NCBI GenBank assembly: GCA_951812925.1
Contig: OX638371.1
Location: forward strand, 46,784,101-46,848,100
Length of the DNA: 64,000 nt
Direction: 5' to 3'
Source: Calliopum simillimum
Lineage: Eukaryota > Arthropoda > Insecta > Diptera > Lauxaniidae
Shown here: positions 53,955 to 64,000 of the stretch, in pieces
Position numbering within the stretch: position 1 is the stretch's first letter
Layout of the letters: every line of letters starts with the position of its first letter
Notes under the pieces: generated by a model
Database searches by the model: none
Told to the model about the DNA's origin: nothing
The model's input: the letters and a program-made list of their open reading frames with translations, nothing else
Made by a program: the position numbers and the translations under genes

Positions 53955-54464
53955 GAAAATGGCTATTCGGGGGGACTCGCGTACGCGAAAGCTTAATTAG
54001 CGTACGCGAAAGCTCAATTAGCGAACGCGAAAAAAGCTTTCGGACAGCTTACGTACGCGAAATCCAGAGGAGTTCTTTCCCCCGGGGAACTTGATTACTC
54101 ATGATTAATTTAGTGTTGCAGCGTACGCTAAAAAATGTTGCGTATGCTGCGCGCAATTTGGCTAGCAAACTATGTGTTGGATATATTATATACTGCCGCC
54201 GCGAAGCCGGTGTTGGATGTCTGACAGTTTTAAATCCTGAGCTGCGCAAATACCCCTACTTTTATGTAAAATTACTGTTGTAGTAGTTGTACTGCACTAG
54301 GAAGTACGCAACATTTCGCGCACGCTAAATTAATCATGCGTAACGAAGCTGCGCCCCGGGGGAAAACTTCACTGGATTTCGCGTACGCAAGTTTTCCGTA
54401 AGCTTTTTTTGCGTACGCTAATTTGAGCTTTCGCGTACGCGAGTCCCCCCAAATAGACAGACTC
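53955..54464. mobile_element. MITE with GCGTACGC-rich ends, copy 2, TSD TTTAAAAAA
   Basis: Ends GGCTATTCGGGGGGACTCGCGTACGCG and CGCGTACGCGAGTCCCCCCAAATAG; core inverted relative to 7063-7470. It is flanked by TTTAAAAAA (53946-53954, 54465-54473), and copy 1 of segment C at about 52118 shows the site with a single TTTTAAAAAA. A duplication of about 9 bp points to hAT- or P-like mechanisms, but the A-run makes the length uncertain. The frames across it are incidental. Confidence 0.8.
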
Positions 54465-54539
54465 TTTAAAAAATACATAAGTGCGAATCTTTTCAATGGA
54501 ACGTCCACAATACGAATTCCTATTATATCAACAACACAC

Positions 54540-55500
54540 AAAAACAAAAAGCGATAAGCCACTGCGAATACCAGCCCAATGGAACCATTGGAACCCGAAA
54601 TTCGACTTATGCCTATCGGCGGTAAAGCTGTAGGAAATCGACTATGCGCTACCTCGTCAATCAAAATTTGGCAAAGCATCCTGAAATACTGCTCATTGAT
54701 TTGATATTGGAACTCTTTGTAAAGCAACAAAGGTATTAACAATTTCGATTATTTAATGGAACTTCATGTTGTTGCTACATTGCCAAGGAATATTTATAGT
54801 GGCGTTGAGTTTCAAATTGCCGCAGAGACATGCTTTGCTTCGGTATCGTCAACTTCACTTTCCGTTAAGTGTCCGAACTATTCGTACACCAAAAAATGCT
54901 TGAAGGGAATTGGTTGGAGAATTGCATTGATAACAAGATATACGAATTTGTATTAAATAGACTTTTACTGCAATACAAGAAAAGGAATACCAAATGAGGT
55001 GTATCTTCATGTTAACGAAAATGCAAAATTTGATGATTTAAGGTCTACGCAAATTTCAATTTCAATGGCTGGAACTTGGTGGTGTGGATCAAAAAATATC
55101 TCAGTGTTTTTTTTTTTTTGCTTTCTTTGAGCCAGAGCAGCGATTTGACTACATTTGGGAACATGAACTTTAAGCTGCCAGAGGATACCGGAATTATACC
55201 AAGCCACTTGTCTTCAGTTGCACAGCAAATAAAACACTACCAAGTATTGAAGAACCACCCTGTATAACAGCTGATGAATATGAAGATGAAGAAACTGAGG
55301 TTTGGCGTAAGCCACAAATAATACCATTAGATGAACAAATCCATGCTTTACACAATGCTGATGCGGAACGTCATACTCTGGCATTTCAATATGTCAATCG
55401 CAAGTTCCCATGGTATATAAAACGACCGATTTGGGATGCTTCACTTGAGATTACTGAAGCAGTACGTAGTGAATTTGATAATCATTTCGAAATGGAAGTG
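54540..55500 (+). pseudogene. unidentified host-gene exons, frameshifted
   Basis: Coding-like pieces in changing frames: MPIGGKAVGNRLC and RYLVNQNLAKHPEILLIDLI (54610-54720); FEPEQRFDYIWEHE and LPEDTGIIPSHLSSVAQQIK (55130-55240); then a continuous 80-codon stretch DEYEDEETEVWRKPQIIPLD, HALHNADAERHTLAFQYVNR, KFPWYIKRPIWDASLEITEA to about 55500. I do not recognise the gene(s). The last piece runs directly into the Vps52 fragment after a one-base frame change. Confidence 0.45.
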
Positions 55501-55796
55501 CTAAGCAACACTTTCACATTTCAATGCACTCGTAGACAATGCATGTCAGGAATATTTATTTGTTACTGAATTCTTTATGGTACGCAGCACTCAAGCGCAG
55601 GATCTTTTCAATCAAATCATGGACAAAACGCTGACTATAATGATTGTAAGTTAATTTCATTATAGGTATTTGCTTTAACTAATGAAAATAATTTTACAGA
55701 AAAATCTGGGAAGCAGCATACAAGATTGCTTTGATACCATAGATATGTTTTTATGCATACAACAGCTGCATCGTAAAGTCAGCGCTTTGAATAGAT
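55501..55796 (+). pseudogene. Vps52: Vps52 fragment (GARP/EARP tethering subunit), two exons
   Basis: Vps52 is a subunit of the Golgi-associated GARP tethering complex. FNALVDNACQEYLFVTEFFM and QAQDLFNQIMDKTLT (55522-55645) match the ALVDNACREYLF.CEFF...AQDLF block of the family. A 54-bp GT-AG intron (55646-55699) is followed in frame by KNLGSSIQDCFDTIDMFLCI (55700-55760), matching KNLESYVQDCYDTIALFLCI. A stop follows at ALNR in place of the usual ALDRYW. Only about 85 of some 700 residues are present. Confidence 0.82.
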
Positions 55797-55837
55797 AGAG
55801 CTTTTTCAGTAACAAAATCATTTGGTATTTTCGTCAG

Positions 55838-56615
55838 CTGGATAGCTTCACGTCAACACAAACCCATACATATGTGGGATGCATTTAATGGTAAGCTGCG
55901 CTGCACCTATCGTGGTTATGATGATGTCGATGAAATTGAGGCGGCCATATCTGCCATATGTGATTCCAATTGTATACCCGTCAAACAGGCGATATGCTGC
56001 GCTTTAAATGGCGACAATGATAACACAATCACAACAGGCTCTTGGAATGGTTACATCAATCATTATGACTTACGCTTACCTAAGCTAGGACCACACTTAG
56101 TTGAGTTATGCGCCTTATGGACATGATAATTGGATGCTTTTTAGCGGTGCACGTAAAGATAAAATCCTACAATGGGATATGCGTAATTATACCGAACCAG
56201 TACGTACATTTACACGTAACGTCGATACAAATCAACGCATATATTTTGATTTAAGTCCACAATATCAATGGCTGGTTAGTGGTGATACAAAAGGGCTGCT
56301 ACGATATTAAGATTTGTTTGGTGAGAATGAAAGTTATGAGGTAAAAATCAGCATCATTGTTAATAGCAGAATGCATTTAATATATATTGATTATCTCTGA
56401 TTTTCAGGTGCAACAACATGATGATTGTTGTAATGGTGTTGATTTTCATCCCACACAGCCGATTTTGGCGACTACCTCAGGACAATATCATTTTGTCAAT
56501 GTTATAGATGATGAAGATGCCAAGAGAATAATAATTATGAATAACTAATTATGAAAATGCATTGTTGTTTTTATGGTTTGGCAAAGTCAAGCATCTACTG
56601 AAGATGATTAAGCGG
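55838..56615 (+). pseudogene. WDR79: WDR79/WRAP53 (TCAB1) fragment, two exons
   Basis: This WD40 protein directs box C/D-H/ACA scaRNPs and telomerase to Cajal bodies. Following an acceptor-like TCGTCAG, frames read HKPIHMWDAFNGKLRCTYRG, YDDVDEIEAAI, GSWNGYINHYDLR, then after a frame change DNWMLFSGARKDKILQWDMR and NQRIYFDLSPQYQWLVSGDT, all in WRAP53 order. A stop replaces the Trp after LLRY. A GT-AG intron lies at 56341-56407, followed by CCNGVDFHPTQPILATTSGQ. The product ends at 56548; NALLFLWFGK continues in another frame. About the C-terminal half of the protein is represented. Confidence 0.85.
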
Positions 56616-57335
56616 AGAAAGAATTTGTATATATTCTACAGACTGCATTGATTTAAGTAAATGTTGATAATGCTTCAACATTTTTATTAAGAAATAATGA
56701 AATTTTAATTCAAATAAAGTGAATTATTACATGCAAAGATATCGAGTCAATTTGAACTATTGAATTAGAAGAATCCATTGCTGAGGGACAAATAAGCTAA
56801 AATAAAGCATCGAAAGCGGGAGGTTCAGATGGATTCCTCATAGTAAGGTATGAGCGTAAAATGTTTTCATACCCGTTAACTGAGAAAATTGACTCAAAGC
56901 CCTGCGTCTAAGAAAATGGGCTCTTTGATGAGGAGGGGGAAGTTTTTTAGTGTACAACACAAATTCATTAGACAACGGTCTTTTGAAATGCTTGGGTAGA
57001 TGCCTTTTGTTACCTCCACACCCAGAACAAAACATGCGTCTACGTTTAAAACGCTGTATTAATCGTGCCAAAATTGTACATAGCAATAATTTGTTGAAAG
57101 GTTAATGTTCAGTTTATGGCTTGGTCTCCAGAAATGATTATTTAATTTAATGGTTAATCCCTTGTCAGCTATATCGGAGTCAATTGTTAACTATCCTATC
57201 TTTTTTTGCATTTTTTAGGAGTTTAAAACAGTTTATAATTACTGGAGTTTGGAAAAATGTTTTTCTTCTATTTAATAGATGGTCTTCTTCAATTGAAAAC
57301 AAAAATTTCTACAAACTTCAATAGAAAAGGAGTTC
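56616..57335. other. no gene recognised
   Basis: The minus-strand frame at 56838-57086 (CSGCGGNKRHLPKHFKRPLS) has no clear relatives that I can name. The rest is AT-rich. Confidence 0.35.
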
Positions 57336-57339
57336 TGTA

Positions 57340-57665
57340 GTGGAATTCCCAAATTCTTTACCGACATTTTTCGGTCGTTAACTTGCGAATAACAACAATT
57401 GTTGTTAATTGGTATTCCCAAACATAATTTTAACAACATTTGTAGCAAACATTGGCAGTTAATGATATAAGTTATGGCAGTTAATTTCGGTCAGTTGCTG
57501 TCAAGTTTGCTATAAGTTTTAGTGTTGGAAAGTTGTCGTTAACTTACGATTGTTGTATTCCCAAACATAATTTTAACAAAATTTTCTTAGCAAACTTTGA
57601 CAGTTAATTTCGGTCAGTTGTTGCTAAGTTTGCTACAAGTTTTTTAACGTCGTTATCGTACCGAA
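57340..57665. repeat. dispersed repeat B, copy 2 (one and a half units)
   Basis: Matches 7995-8185; GTATTCCCAAACATAATTTTAACA...TTGACAGTTAATTTCGGTCAGTTG occurs twice here, about 130 bp apart. Confidence 0.65.
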
Positions 57666-58315
57666 AGCAACGTTAATGTAGTTTTTAATTGAAGAATGCA
57701 ATCAAAATAATTGTTATTTAAAAAAAATAGAAGTTATGGCTATATGCAGCCTAAAACTTTGAAAAATTTACATTAATAAGAAAACCAAATCCTTAGCTCA
57801 TTCTTATATATATTTTTTCATGGAAAAGCCGCATTTTTGTGGTTCAAAAGGGCCTAGGTCAACGAAAGAAAAATTGGGGGTGCATGATATATATAAAGTT
57901 GTCAACGAAACTGGATTTCATTTAAGAAGACCGTCACCAAAATATATGCATTATTATAATACCCCTTCTTTTGATCAAAACTATACTGTCTGACTGCTTT
58001 TAAAATGACCCATAAAAAGAAATCGACAGAAAACAGAAAGAAACTACACATACACCACGAGGCAAAGAAGTTTGCGAGATTTTTTAATGACTTAACATTT
58101 ATTTCTAGATCAAAAAGCGATTAAGAGCTTAAGCCTTATTTTCTATTAAAAAAAGTTTTTAAAGCATCATGTTATGCACTTCAAGCTCCTCATTCAAAGT
58201 ACATACGTTCTTCGCTTCAGTTCACTGCGATCATCTGAGATGATATCTTTAGCGCTGGACGATTTCAAACTATCGGATTTGGTCAACTCCTGCCAGGAAA
58301 ATTCGCTTAAATCAG
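57666..58315. other. no gene recognised
   Basis: AT-rich; a plus-strand frame from 58174 (LRFSSLRSSEMISLALDDFK) looks protein-like but is unidentified. Confidence 0.35.
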
Positions 58316-58319
58316 TTTT

Positions 58320-58500
58320 ATTGGTTGTTCAATGGGAATCACTAGCTCATGACTTGTTTACGGATAAATTAGTTAAAATTCTGAAACTACTTTTTTATTA
58401 TTTAACTCGTAATTCTAACATGAATATGTAATTAAAAATTGTCAGCAAGATCTGGTTTCAGAGATATAGTCATAAGAAGATCCGGATATATCTTCTATGA
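58320..58500. repeat. dispersed repeat A, copy 3 (inverted)
   Basis: GACTTGTTTACGGATAAATTAGTTAAAATTCTGAAACTA...AGCAAGATCTGGTTTCAGAGATATAG is the inverse of 6690-6840. Confidence 0.6.
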
Positions 58501-58529
58501 AAACCGCTTTAAGTTGGGTACCCCTGGAT

Positions 58530-59215
58530 GGATTTGGAATCACTATTAAGCGTATCTTCATCATCACTTTCTACTTCATCTTCATCATCTTCTTCGTCAG
58601 AATCTGCTTCAATAAACTCTTCATCAAGTAATTCATGACGCACGACGCACGACGCACGTTGCTATCCAATTCCATCCCCTTTTCGACCTCTTGTTCTTCC
58701 TCAAAATCTTCTTCTTCATCTTCATTCTCTTCTGCCTCTAGTCCCTTATTATAAATATCTTGATTTGTACCACTTTGGAGACTATCCATCAGTTTCAATG
58801 TGATTAGCAATTTTAGTGGATTCTGCTCACGATATGTTTCTCGGCGTTCAATTTTACGTGACAGCAGCACTATCAATTTCTAACGTAGCAGTTTTAATTG
58901 TGTGCAACTTTTACTATGGCTTTTTTCAAAATTGCGTGACAATTTCACACGCTCCTACAATTTTCTAGTCATATGTGAGCGTTCTGCGGTCTTCATGAAG
59001 AGATAGATGATGCCTTTTCCTTGCGCATAGTACCAATTGACTGTTTGCCAGTGGTCAGGTCTGACGCCTGCAAAGACCAGTGAAGTTGTACTCATGTCGG
59101 GAAAAGGTACGTGTATCGATTTATCACGAACAAAACGATTTGTTGATAATACTCCAGCGTTATCGCAAGCTACAAACATTGGAATTTCACTACTGAGCTC
59201 TTTTTTAGCTCTCTA
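58530..59215 (-). pseudogene. unidentified gene fragment with acidic tail
   Basis: The minus-strand frame from 59215 reads ELSSEIPMFVACDNAGVLST, NRFVRDKSIHVPFPDMSTTS and LVFAGVRPDHWQTVNWYYAQ up to a stop after HMTRKL. A second piece (58876-58571) reads KIERRETYREQNPLKLLITL and a Glu-rich stretch (GLEAEENEDEEEDFEEEQEV); an adjacent frame gives ELLDEEFIEADSDEEDDEDE. The Glu-rich tail may belong to the same gene or to a third one. I do not recognise it. Confidence 0.45.
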
Positions 59216-59466
59216 AAAATTTATGAAAAACATATGGAATAGTTTACAATTGATTCAACGATATGAATAAAAAAACAACATTTATCGAGTTTTTACAAAA
59301 CAGAATACTTTATCATTTATTTATTAAAATTAAAACGCAATACATAAAATACGAAACATAAAGTAATACAAAAGAAAATTTTTACCAGCGAAAAATTAAA
59401 TTCTTCACTATTAATTTCAAAAATTTAAACCGCCACATGCATGTCATCAACTCTAAGTTCACACAT

Positions 59467-59942
59467 TTAAAAACGCTTCAAAAACTATTCAGCACATGTG
59501 CGCGCACGCGCATTCACCGCCAGCTTCATTTCGCTTATTTCCTTATCGATTTCTTCCATAAAAATAATCACAAAATCAACCAACCTGTGTTCGTACATTT
59601 GCTCTGCGTGAAAGTTAGTAATAAGGAAACTAATATCATGAATGATTCAGCGCGTCGCATCATAAAACGTGTAAATTTGTGGCAAAGCATCTTTTCGATT
59701 TTATTGGCCTGCTTCACAGCAATACTAACGCGTACCGAGTTGATACTCGTCTCGATGAGCACGCGTTCGCGTTCATTTCGCGATATTACAACGGGTGTTA
59801 GTACCAATTCTTTGCTGGAACAGATTTCAACCTCTGGTTTATTGTGGCGTTCCACTACTTGCGATGGGAAATCAGTCAGACACATTTCTACGGTCAAAGA
59901 GTGACGAACTGCTGTTAAATAGGGTTTTACTCTTGCGGCCAT
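59467..59942 (-). pseudogene. Arpc4: Arpc4 (Arp2/3 complex 20-kDa subunit) copy
   Basis: Arpc4 is a core subunit of the Arp2/3 actin-nucleating complex. From ATG at 59942: [66 protein letters not shown]. About ten residues (usually LRRKPVEGY) are then lost with a frame change, after which [20 protein letters not shown] and [20 protein letters not shown] follow to the normal end FLKRF, with a stop five codons early. It is otherwise close to the 168-residue family length and has no intron in this part. It lies directly downstream of the highwire fragment in the same orientation. Confidence 0.9.
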
Positions 59943-60024
59943 ATTTGGAATTTGCAATTCAATTTGTTGTACGTTTAGTTTATGGGTTAAATTTTGATTT
60001 AAATGTAGAATTGATTTCACTTTA

Positions 60025-62060
60025 GACCAAATGATCCACAGTTGGCTGCTTTGATTCAAGTGTTATCAATCGATATAGAATCGAAGGTATTTGACCATAA
60101 TTAACATCGGTACCATTGTTTGCCTTCTTGGATGATTTAAATAAAAATACAATCTGATCTTCAGCTGAACCGCAATCGGATGACGGTGCATCAATACGTG
60201 CCCAAATAAGGAACCAACGTCCAGCTATAGCATTCACTGTTTTGGGTAACATGATGTGATGTTTGCTACGTGCAGCACATTCAAATGGGATCTCTTTTGT
60301 TTCACAGATTAATGTACCATCTTTCTCGTAGCCCCCACCATCTGGGCCCATTTCATAAAGTTTTAGTTTACAGGTATATTCACCACGTCCACCAAACGTT
60401 CCAAAGCCACCTAATATTTATAAGAAAAAGTTCAATATAAAAGTAAAACATTTTTATTAGTTACCAAACAAGCATGTAGCAGATGACATTGTTGGTGTTT
60501 TTTACTAAAACACATGGAGCAGCCAGCTCAAAACCACAATGTCATGAGATACATACTTGTTCGGTAGCTACTTAACAATGTAAATCATTATTTGTTCAAC
60601 AGACCACTCAAAATTGTAGTACATGTTTCACATAAAACTTACATATTATGACATCTGTATCTACAGAGAACCGAATAGCTTCAACGCTATGACCAGGATA
60701 ACCCCAAACCACCGCCAAAATTGTCAAATCTATTGACAATTTGATACTCGCTGTTTTATGATTCTTTTATTTGATTTTGTTGTTGTTGGGTCTTGAAAAA
60801 ATAACAGTAAATTAATAAAACACTTCAAATGTAATTCCAACAAAGCTTACATTGAATCTTGTGCTGACGTTAACACATCTAAACAAGCCAACAAATTCAA
60901 AGAAGCCTGAGATCTAGAAATATGTGAATCTGCCTTAAGCAGTAAAGATAACTCTGGCGAAAGAATTGCTCGATGGTTTGATGAATTCTGAAATGTAGAA
61001 AAAAATATATTTCTGTTATATTAAAAACCAAACCACTTGTATTCTTACAGGTCCATTTTAATGAATATCACTACCCAGCAAATCCTACATAACCATATTG
61101 AATTATGGACTGACCCGTTTAACACATACTATGATACATTTTTCTAAATTTACTACCACAAAGAAATTTAAAAAGGGTAAGATATAAACAAAAAGATGCC
61201 TTGCTTCCTTACTCAAAAAATATCAAGTTGACAGAGAATAAAATTGAATCGTAATTTATCGTCAATCAAAGTTCATTCAAATGCCAATTCAAAAACCCAA
61301 CATCAGCAACGATAAGGTAAATAAAAATTAATAAAGCTGAAAACCCAAAACAAAAAAAAAAAATCAACAAATCTTTACTTCTTTTATATCATTTCATATT
61401 TTACAAACAACTGCTGAGTTATCCAGAAAGACGTCAACCATAGGTAAACCTGCAGCTCGATAGTATAAAGAAGATTCATAATTGAATGCAGCTAAACCCA
61501 TCATCAATTCTACAAAATTGTAATTTATTTTGACAATAAAATAATTTTTCGAAAACTTCAGTTCGATTATTATTTATTAACAAAAATTGAGAGAATGTCT
61601 ACAAAAGGAATTGAAAAAAATGAAAGAGACAGCTATAATTTTTTATTATTTTTGTTTATGAGAAAGTCGCATTAATAAGACAAGGATGCACGATCACATG
61701 GATAGGGCAAAAGTGGTTATTTTTTTCCCGATGCTAGAAGAAATGTAACTGGTATAATACGAGATTTGTAACTCTTATGTAACAAGGTTGGTAACGGTTA
61801 CAGGATTTGCTGGGTAGCAACTACATTATAGCAAATTAATTTCTTCGCGCTTCCATCATACACCCAGAGAATATTAAATTGTGGATCAAGTGTGGTTGAT
61901 CTACTAAACCGCCATTGCAATTCGCTGAACTTTTAGATTGTTCGGGCCATCCACGACGCTTACGATGAACATCACCTTGTATTTGATTTTCTTGAATTTC
62001 AAAAATTTGATTCCGAACCTCATGCATTGTTGTAGGTGCAGGACTAAAAAATGACTTTTG
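60025..62060 (-). pseudogene. hiw: highwire/MYCBP2 (PHR) fragment, several exons, split by a TIR element
   Basis: Highwire is a giant synaptic E3 ubiquitin ligase with PHR domains. Minus-strand order: HEVRNQIFEIQENQIQ and, in another frame, TLDPQFNILWVYDGSAKKLI (62040-61840); the TIR element at 61814-61074; SPELSLLLKADSH, SRSQASLNLLACLDVLTSAQ (60960-60860); FDNFGGGWGYPGHSVEAIRF (60730-60660); intron to 60414; GGFGTFGGRGEYTCKLKLYE, GPDGGGYEKDG, FLIWARIDAPSSDCGSAEDQ and FKSSKKANNGTDVNYGQIPS (60413-60060), a clear PHR domain. Donor and acceptor sites are recognisable between the PHR exons. Only a small part of the roughly 5000-residue protein is present. Confidence 0.82.
61074..61814. mobile_element. 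CCCAGCAAATCC TIR element, copy 2, TA-flanked
   Basis: CCCAGCAAATCC at 61074 and GGATTTGCTGGG at 61814 with TA on each side (61072-61073, 61815-61816). The terminal 220-300 bp match 37136-38074 in inverse orientation. The centre (61450-61545, minus) has an exon-like frame (MMGLAAFNYESSLYYRAAGL, PMVDVFLDN) preceded by a TTTGTAG acceptor; a decayed version of its start (WMMGLGYEAS) is also at about 37445. I do not recognise the gene. The element interrupts the highwire fragment. Confidence 0.7.
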
Positions 62061-62560
62061 ATTACAAATTCTGTCTTAGAAACAAAAGTTTCATAAAATA
62101 AACTAGGTTTTGAAATGAAATATGATTAGTCGCTTAAATAAACTTAACTCAATTTTAGCAATAAGAATAGCATTGTTACTTTTCACTTCAATTTGATTCT
62201 TTTTGATTGACGTTACTCCGTCAGCTTTTTACAAAGTGTGTTAGTTTGGAGATTTATTTGGCCGAACTCGTAGACCATCATCAATTTTTTAGTTTTAATT
62301 TGTTTAGATGGGTTTTACCTGCGTGAAATGGAGTTCTCGCTCTTGAAATATTTTCGATTGCAGATGCTCCCTCTTTAGGAAGCAAATTTTTAGACAAATT
62401 CAAGATGAGACCTTATGTTTAATCTATATTCTAAGCTTTGAAGACACAAAACTCGTTTTTCACAAAATTATTTTTTTTTGCACTACGATCTCTTAAGATC
62501 TTTTCCGGTGGTTATCCAGGTAAATTGTATTAAAGACATTGCTGAGTTGTTCAAGTAATT
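62061..62560. other. no gene recognised
   Basis: AT-rich flank between the highwire fragment and the LINE; nothing supported. Confidence 0.35.
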
Positions 62561-62599
62561 CATAGGCAAACTATCAATGATTTCCGATTCCCACTCCGC

Positions 62600-64000
62600 T
62601 GTATAAGCTAAATTAAGTATCGTGAACCACTTCCTTTGTCATGATAAGGTGTATGAGTTGGCACTTGATCTCACTGTAGCTGCCTTTAATTCACGGCAGG
62701 CTCAGCAAAGGGACACAGTACCGCAAGCAGGATCTTCAACAGCGCCAACGCAACATACATCGTCAGCAAGATATGGTAGTCGTCCTATCCAATCTTCAGC
62801 CCCAACTTCCAGTGCTCGGACCTCTCTACATGGGACAAAATTCCAAAATCATCGGTAGTGATGCAAACGCACTCCACACGACTTGGGGCAGTAGCACAGA
62901 CGTAAACTCTAGTGGTGTGTGCCTTTTAGATTTTATTACTATTAACAATCCATTCATCATAATTAGACGCAATAAGCCTAACAGGATTAGGGATGAAGTG
63001 CTAGGCATCACCTTTTTCACACTTTTTATCAGAAATTTTATAAAGAACTGAAAAGTCTCCTCAGAAACATCTATGTCGGACTACCGACAAATAACTTTTG
63101 AAATTGACCTAGGAACAGTAACTAACCAATCACACAGATCACCTAAAATACAGGTTGGGACCAATACTCCCGTCTTCTCATAGCTAACTCTAAAAATTGT
63201 ATTACCGGACGATACCTACACGGTTGACTGTAAAGAGACTCTAAAGCTTCTTACAGCCACTCACTTTCCGGGTTCTTCGATCTATCAACTAGTCAGTCTC
63301 AGAATATGGAAGCAAGAAGACCCAATTCCAATGACTGGCAAGTAGCTCGCAAAGTGGTAACAGAGGAGCAAATACAATGGACTCTTAACTCATTTAAACC
63401 CTTTAGATCTTCAGGATGATGCAATTTTTCCAGCTACAAAAAGGGGTAACCACATAAATGCCATTACTTTTTAAGATTTTCAGAATTTCACTCGAAAGGG
63501 GCATTGTTCCTCACAAGTGCAAGGAAGTAATAGTTAATTTCATTCCAAATGCGAGGGGCAGCTCTAGTGATCTGCCGAAATCATACCGCCCAATTAGTTT
63601 AACTTCACTTCTCCTCCAAACAGAAGAGAAAATGGTAGAAATGTATATAAGAGAAGGATATTTAAAAAATAATCCTCTTCACAAAGATCAATCCATTCAA
63701 GCTGGTAAATCTATCATACACTCAATTTTCAATATCACAGAGAAGATCTAAAATTCTTATGAAGTTCAAGAGTTTGCAGTCGTCTAAGTCTTAGATATAA
63801 AAGGGGCATTTGATAACACAGATACCAACCATGTCGATAGATGTATCCGTGGCAAATGTGAGGATTACGCAACTTGCTCATGGATTTTAAACACACTTAG
63901 ATCAAGAATCATTAATACAGCTCTGGGTGATATTGAACTGAAGGTGGCTGTTCTCAGGGCAGAGTGGTTGATGAGCTTCTGCACCTGCTCAGTTTAAACG
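62600..64000 (+). pseudogene. Jockey-superfamily LINE, endonuclease and RT remnant (runs off window)
   Basis: APE-type endonuclease signature at about 62860-63020: DANALHTTWGSSTDVNSSGV, then NKPNRIRDEVLGIT, followed by VSEETSMSDYRQITFEID (63060), the SDH-like end of the domain. The RT begins at about 63475: SLERGIVPHKCKEVIVNFIP, SYRPISLTSLLL, and LDIKGAFDNT (about 63790), the first catalytic box. An upstream Ser/Gln-rich stretch (62640-62850) precedes the endonuclease. Stops and frame changes are frequent. The RT box with YADD lies beyond the window. R1/LOA-like affinity is a guess; it may be the same family as 49590-50810. Confidence 0.75.

Noticed and set aside
54049..54742. Minus-strand frame of 156 codons at 54272-54742
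   Set aside because: It crosses the end of the MITE and the plus-strand gene remnants; no motif.
55268..55300. CTGATGAATATGAAGATGAAG, hammerhead-like
   Set aside because: No stem II; coding sequence of the unidentified exon.

Overview
The window looks like a transposon-dense, AT-rich, gene-poor stretch of a higher-fly (Diptera) nuclear genome, possibly a tephritid. The evidence is a copia element whose primer-binding site matches the initiator-tRNA fragment type used by Drosophila copia, fly-like fragments of known nuclear genes with 50-70 bp introns, and dispersed fly-type repeats. No intact host gene was found. Everything host-like is partial, frameshifted or stopped, which suggests heterochromatin or a degenerating chromosome (a Y is one possibility; this is inference).

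Layout. 1-2.3 kb: units of a short element carrying self-cleaving hammerhead ribozymes (HHRs), two of them in tandem behind a tRNA-like pol III promoter. 2.3-8.5 kb: diverged tandem repeats, a Tc1/mariner remnant, a large foldback element and a MITE with GCGTACGC-rich inverted ends. 8.5-21.7 kb: two inverted copies of one TIR element; the first is split by a palindromic CACTA-ended element (TSD AAA), the second by a tandem copia dimer (LTR-int-LTR-int-LTR, TSD GTTAT). 22.3-26.1 kb: broken Pex16 and DHX8 copies. 27.4 kb: a second, unrelated tRNA-like plus HHR element. 28-31.6 kb: pogo-like remnant with a nested hAT-type palindromic MITE, a TA-flanked element, and a fly repeat tail. 32.2-34.9 kb: two truncated Penelope-like (PLE) copies joined head to head, each with the HHR typical of that group. 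36.4-38.4 kb: Harbinger-like element containing a second TIR element that carries a spliceable piece of a neosin/NCOA5-like gene. 39.1-40.1 kb: two more HHR units. 40.7-48.2 kb: degenerate Ty3/gypsy element on the minus strand with an insertion in each LTR. 48.3 kb: decayed HHR unit. 49.6-50.8 kb: LINE ORF1 remnant. 54-57 kb: second GCGTACGC MITE, then fragments of Vps52 and WDR79/WRAP53. 58.5-62.1 kb: fragments of an unknown gene, Arpc4 and highwire, the last split by another copy of the 37-kb TIR element. 62.6-64 kb: a decayed LINE endonuclease/RT running off the edge.

The most notable system is the coupling of tRNA-like pol III promoters to complete hammerhead ribozymes in two unrelated repeat families, one of them in tandem so that cleavage would release a 383-nt monomer (and 542 nt at the other locus). 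This is the architecture of animal retrozyme-like elements. The HHR-bearing PLE nearby is a plausible source of reverse transcriptase. The second theme is a graveyard of host-gene fragments that still contain introns, so they were copied as DNA. The fragments are unlikely to work together as genes.
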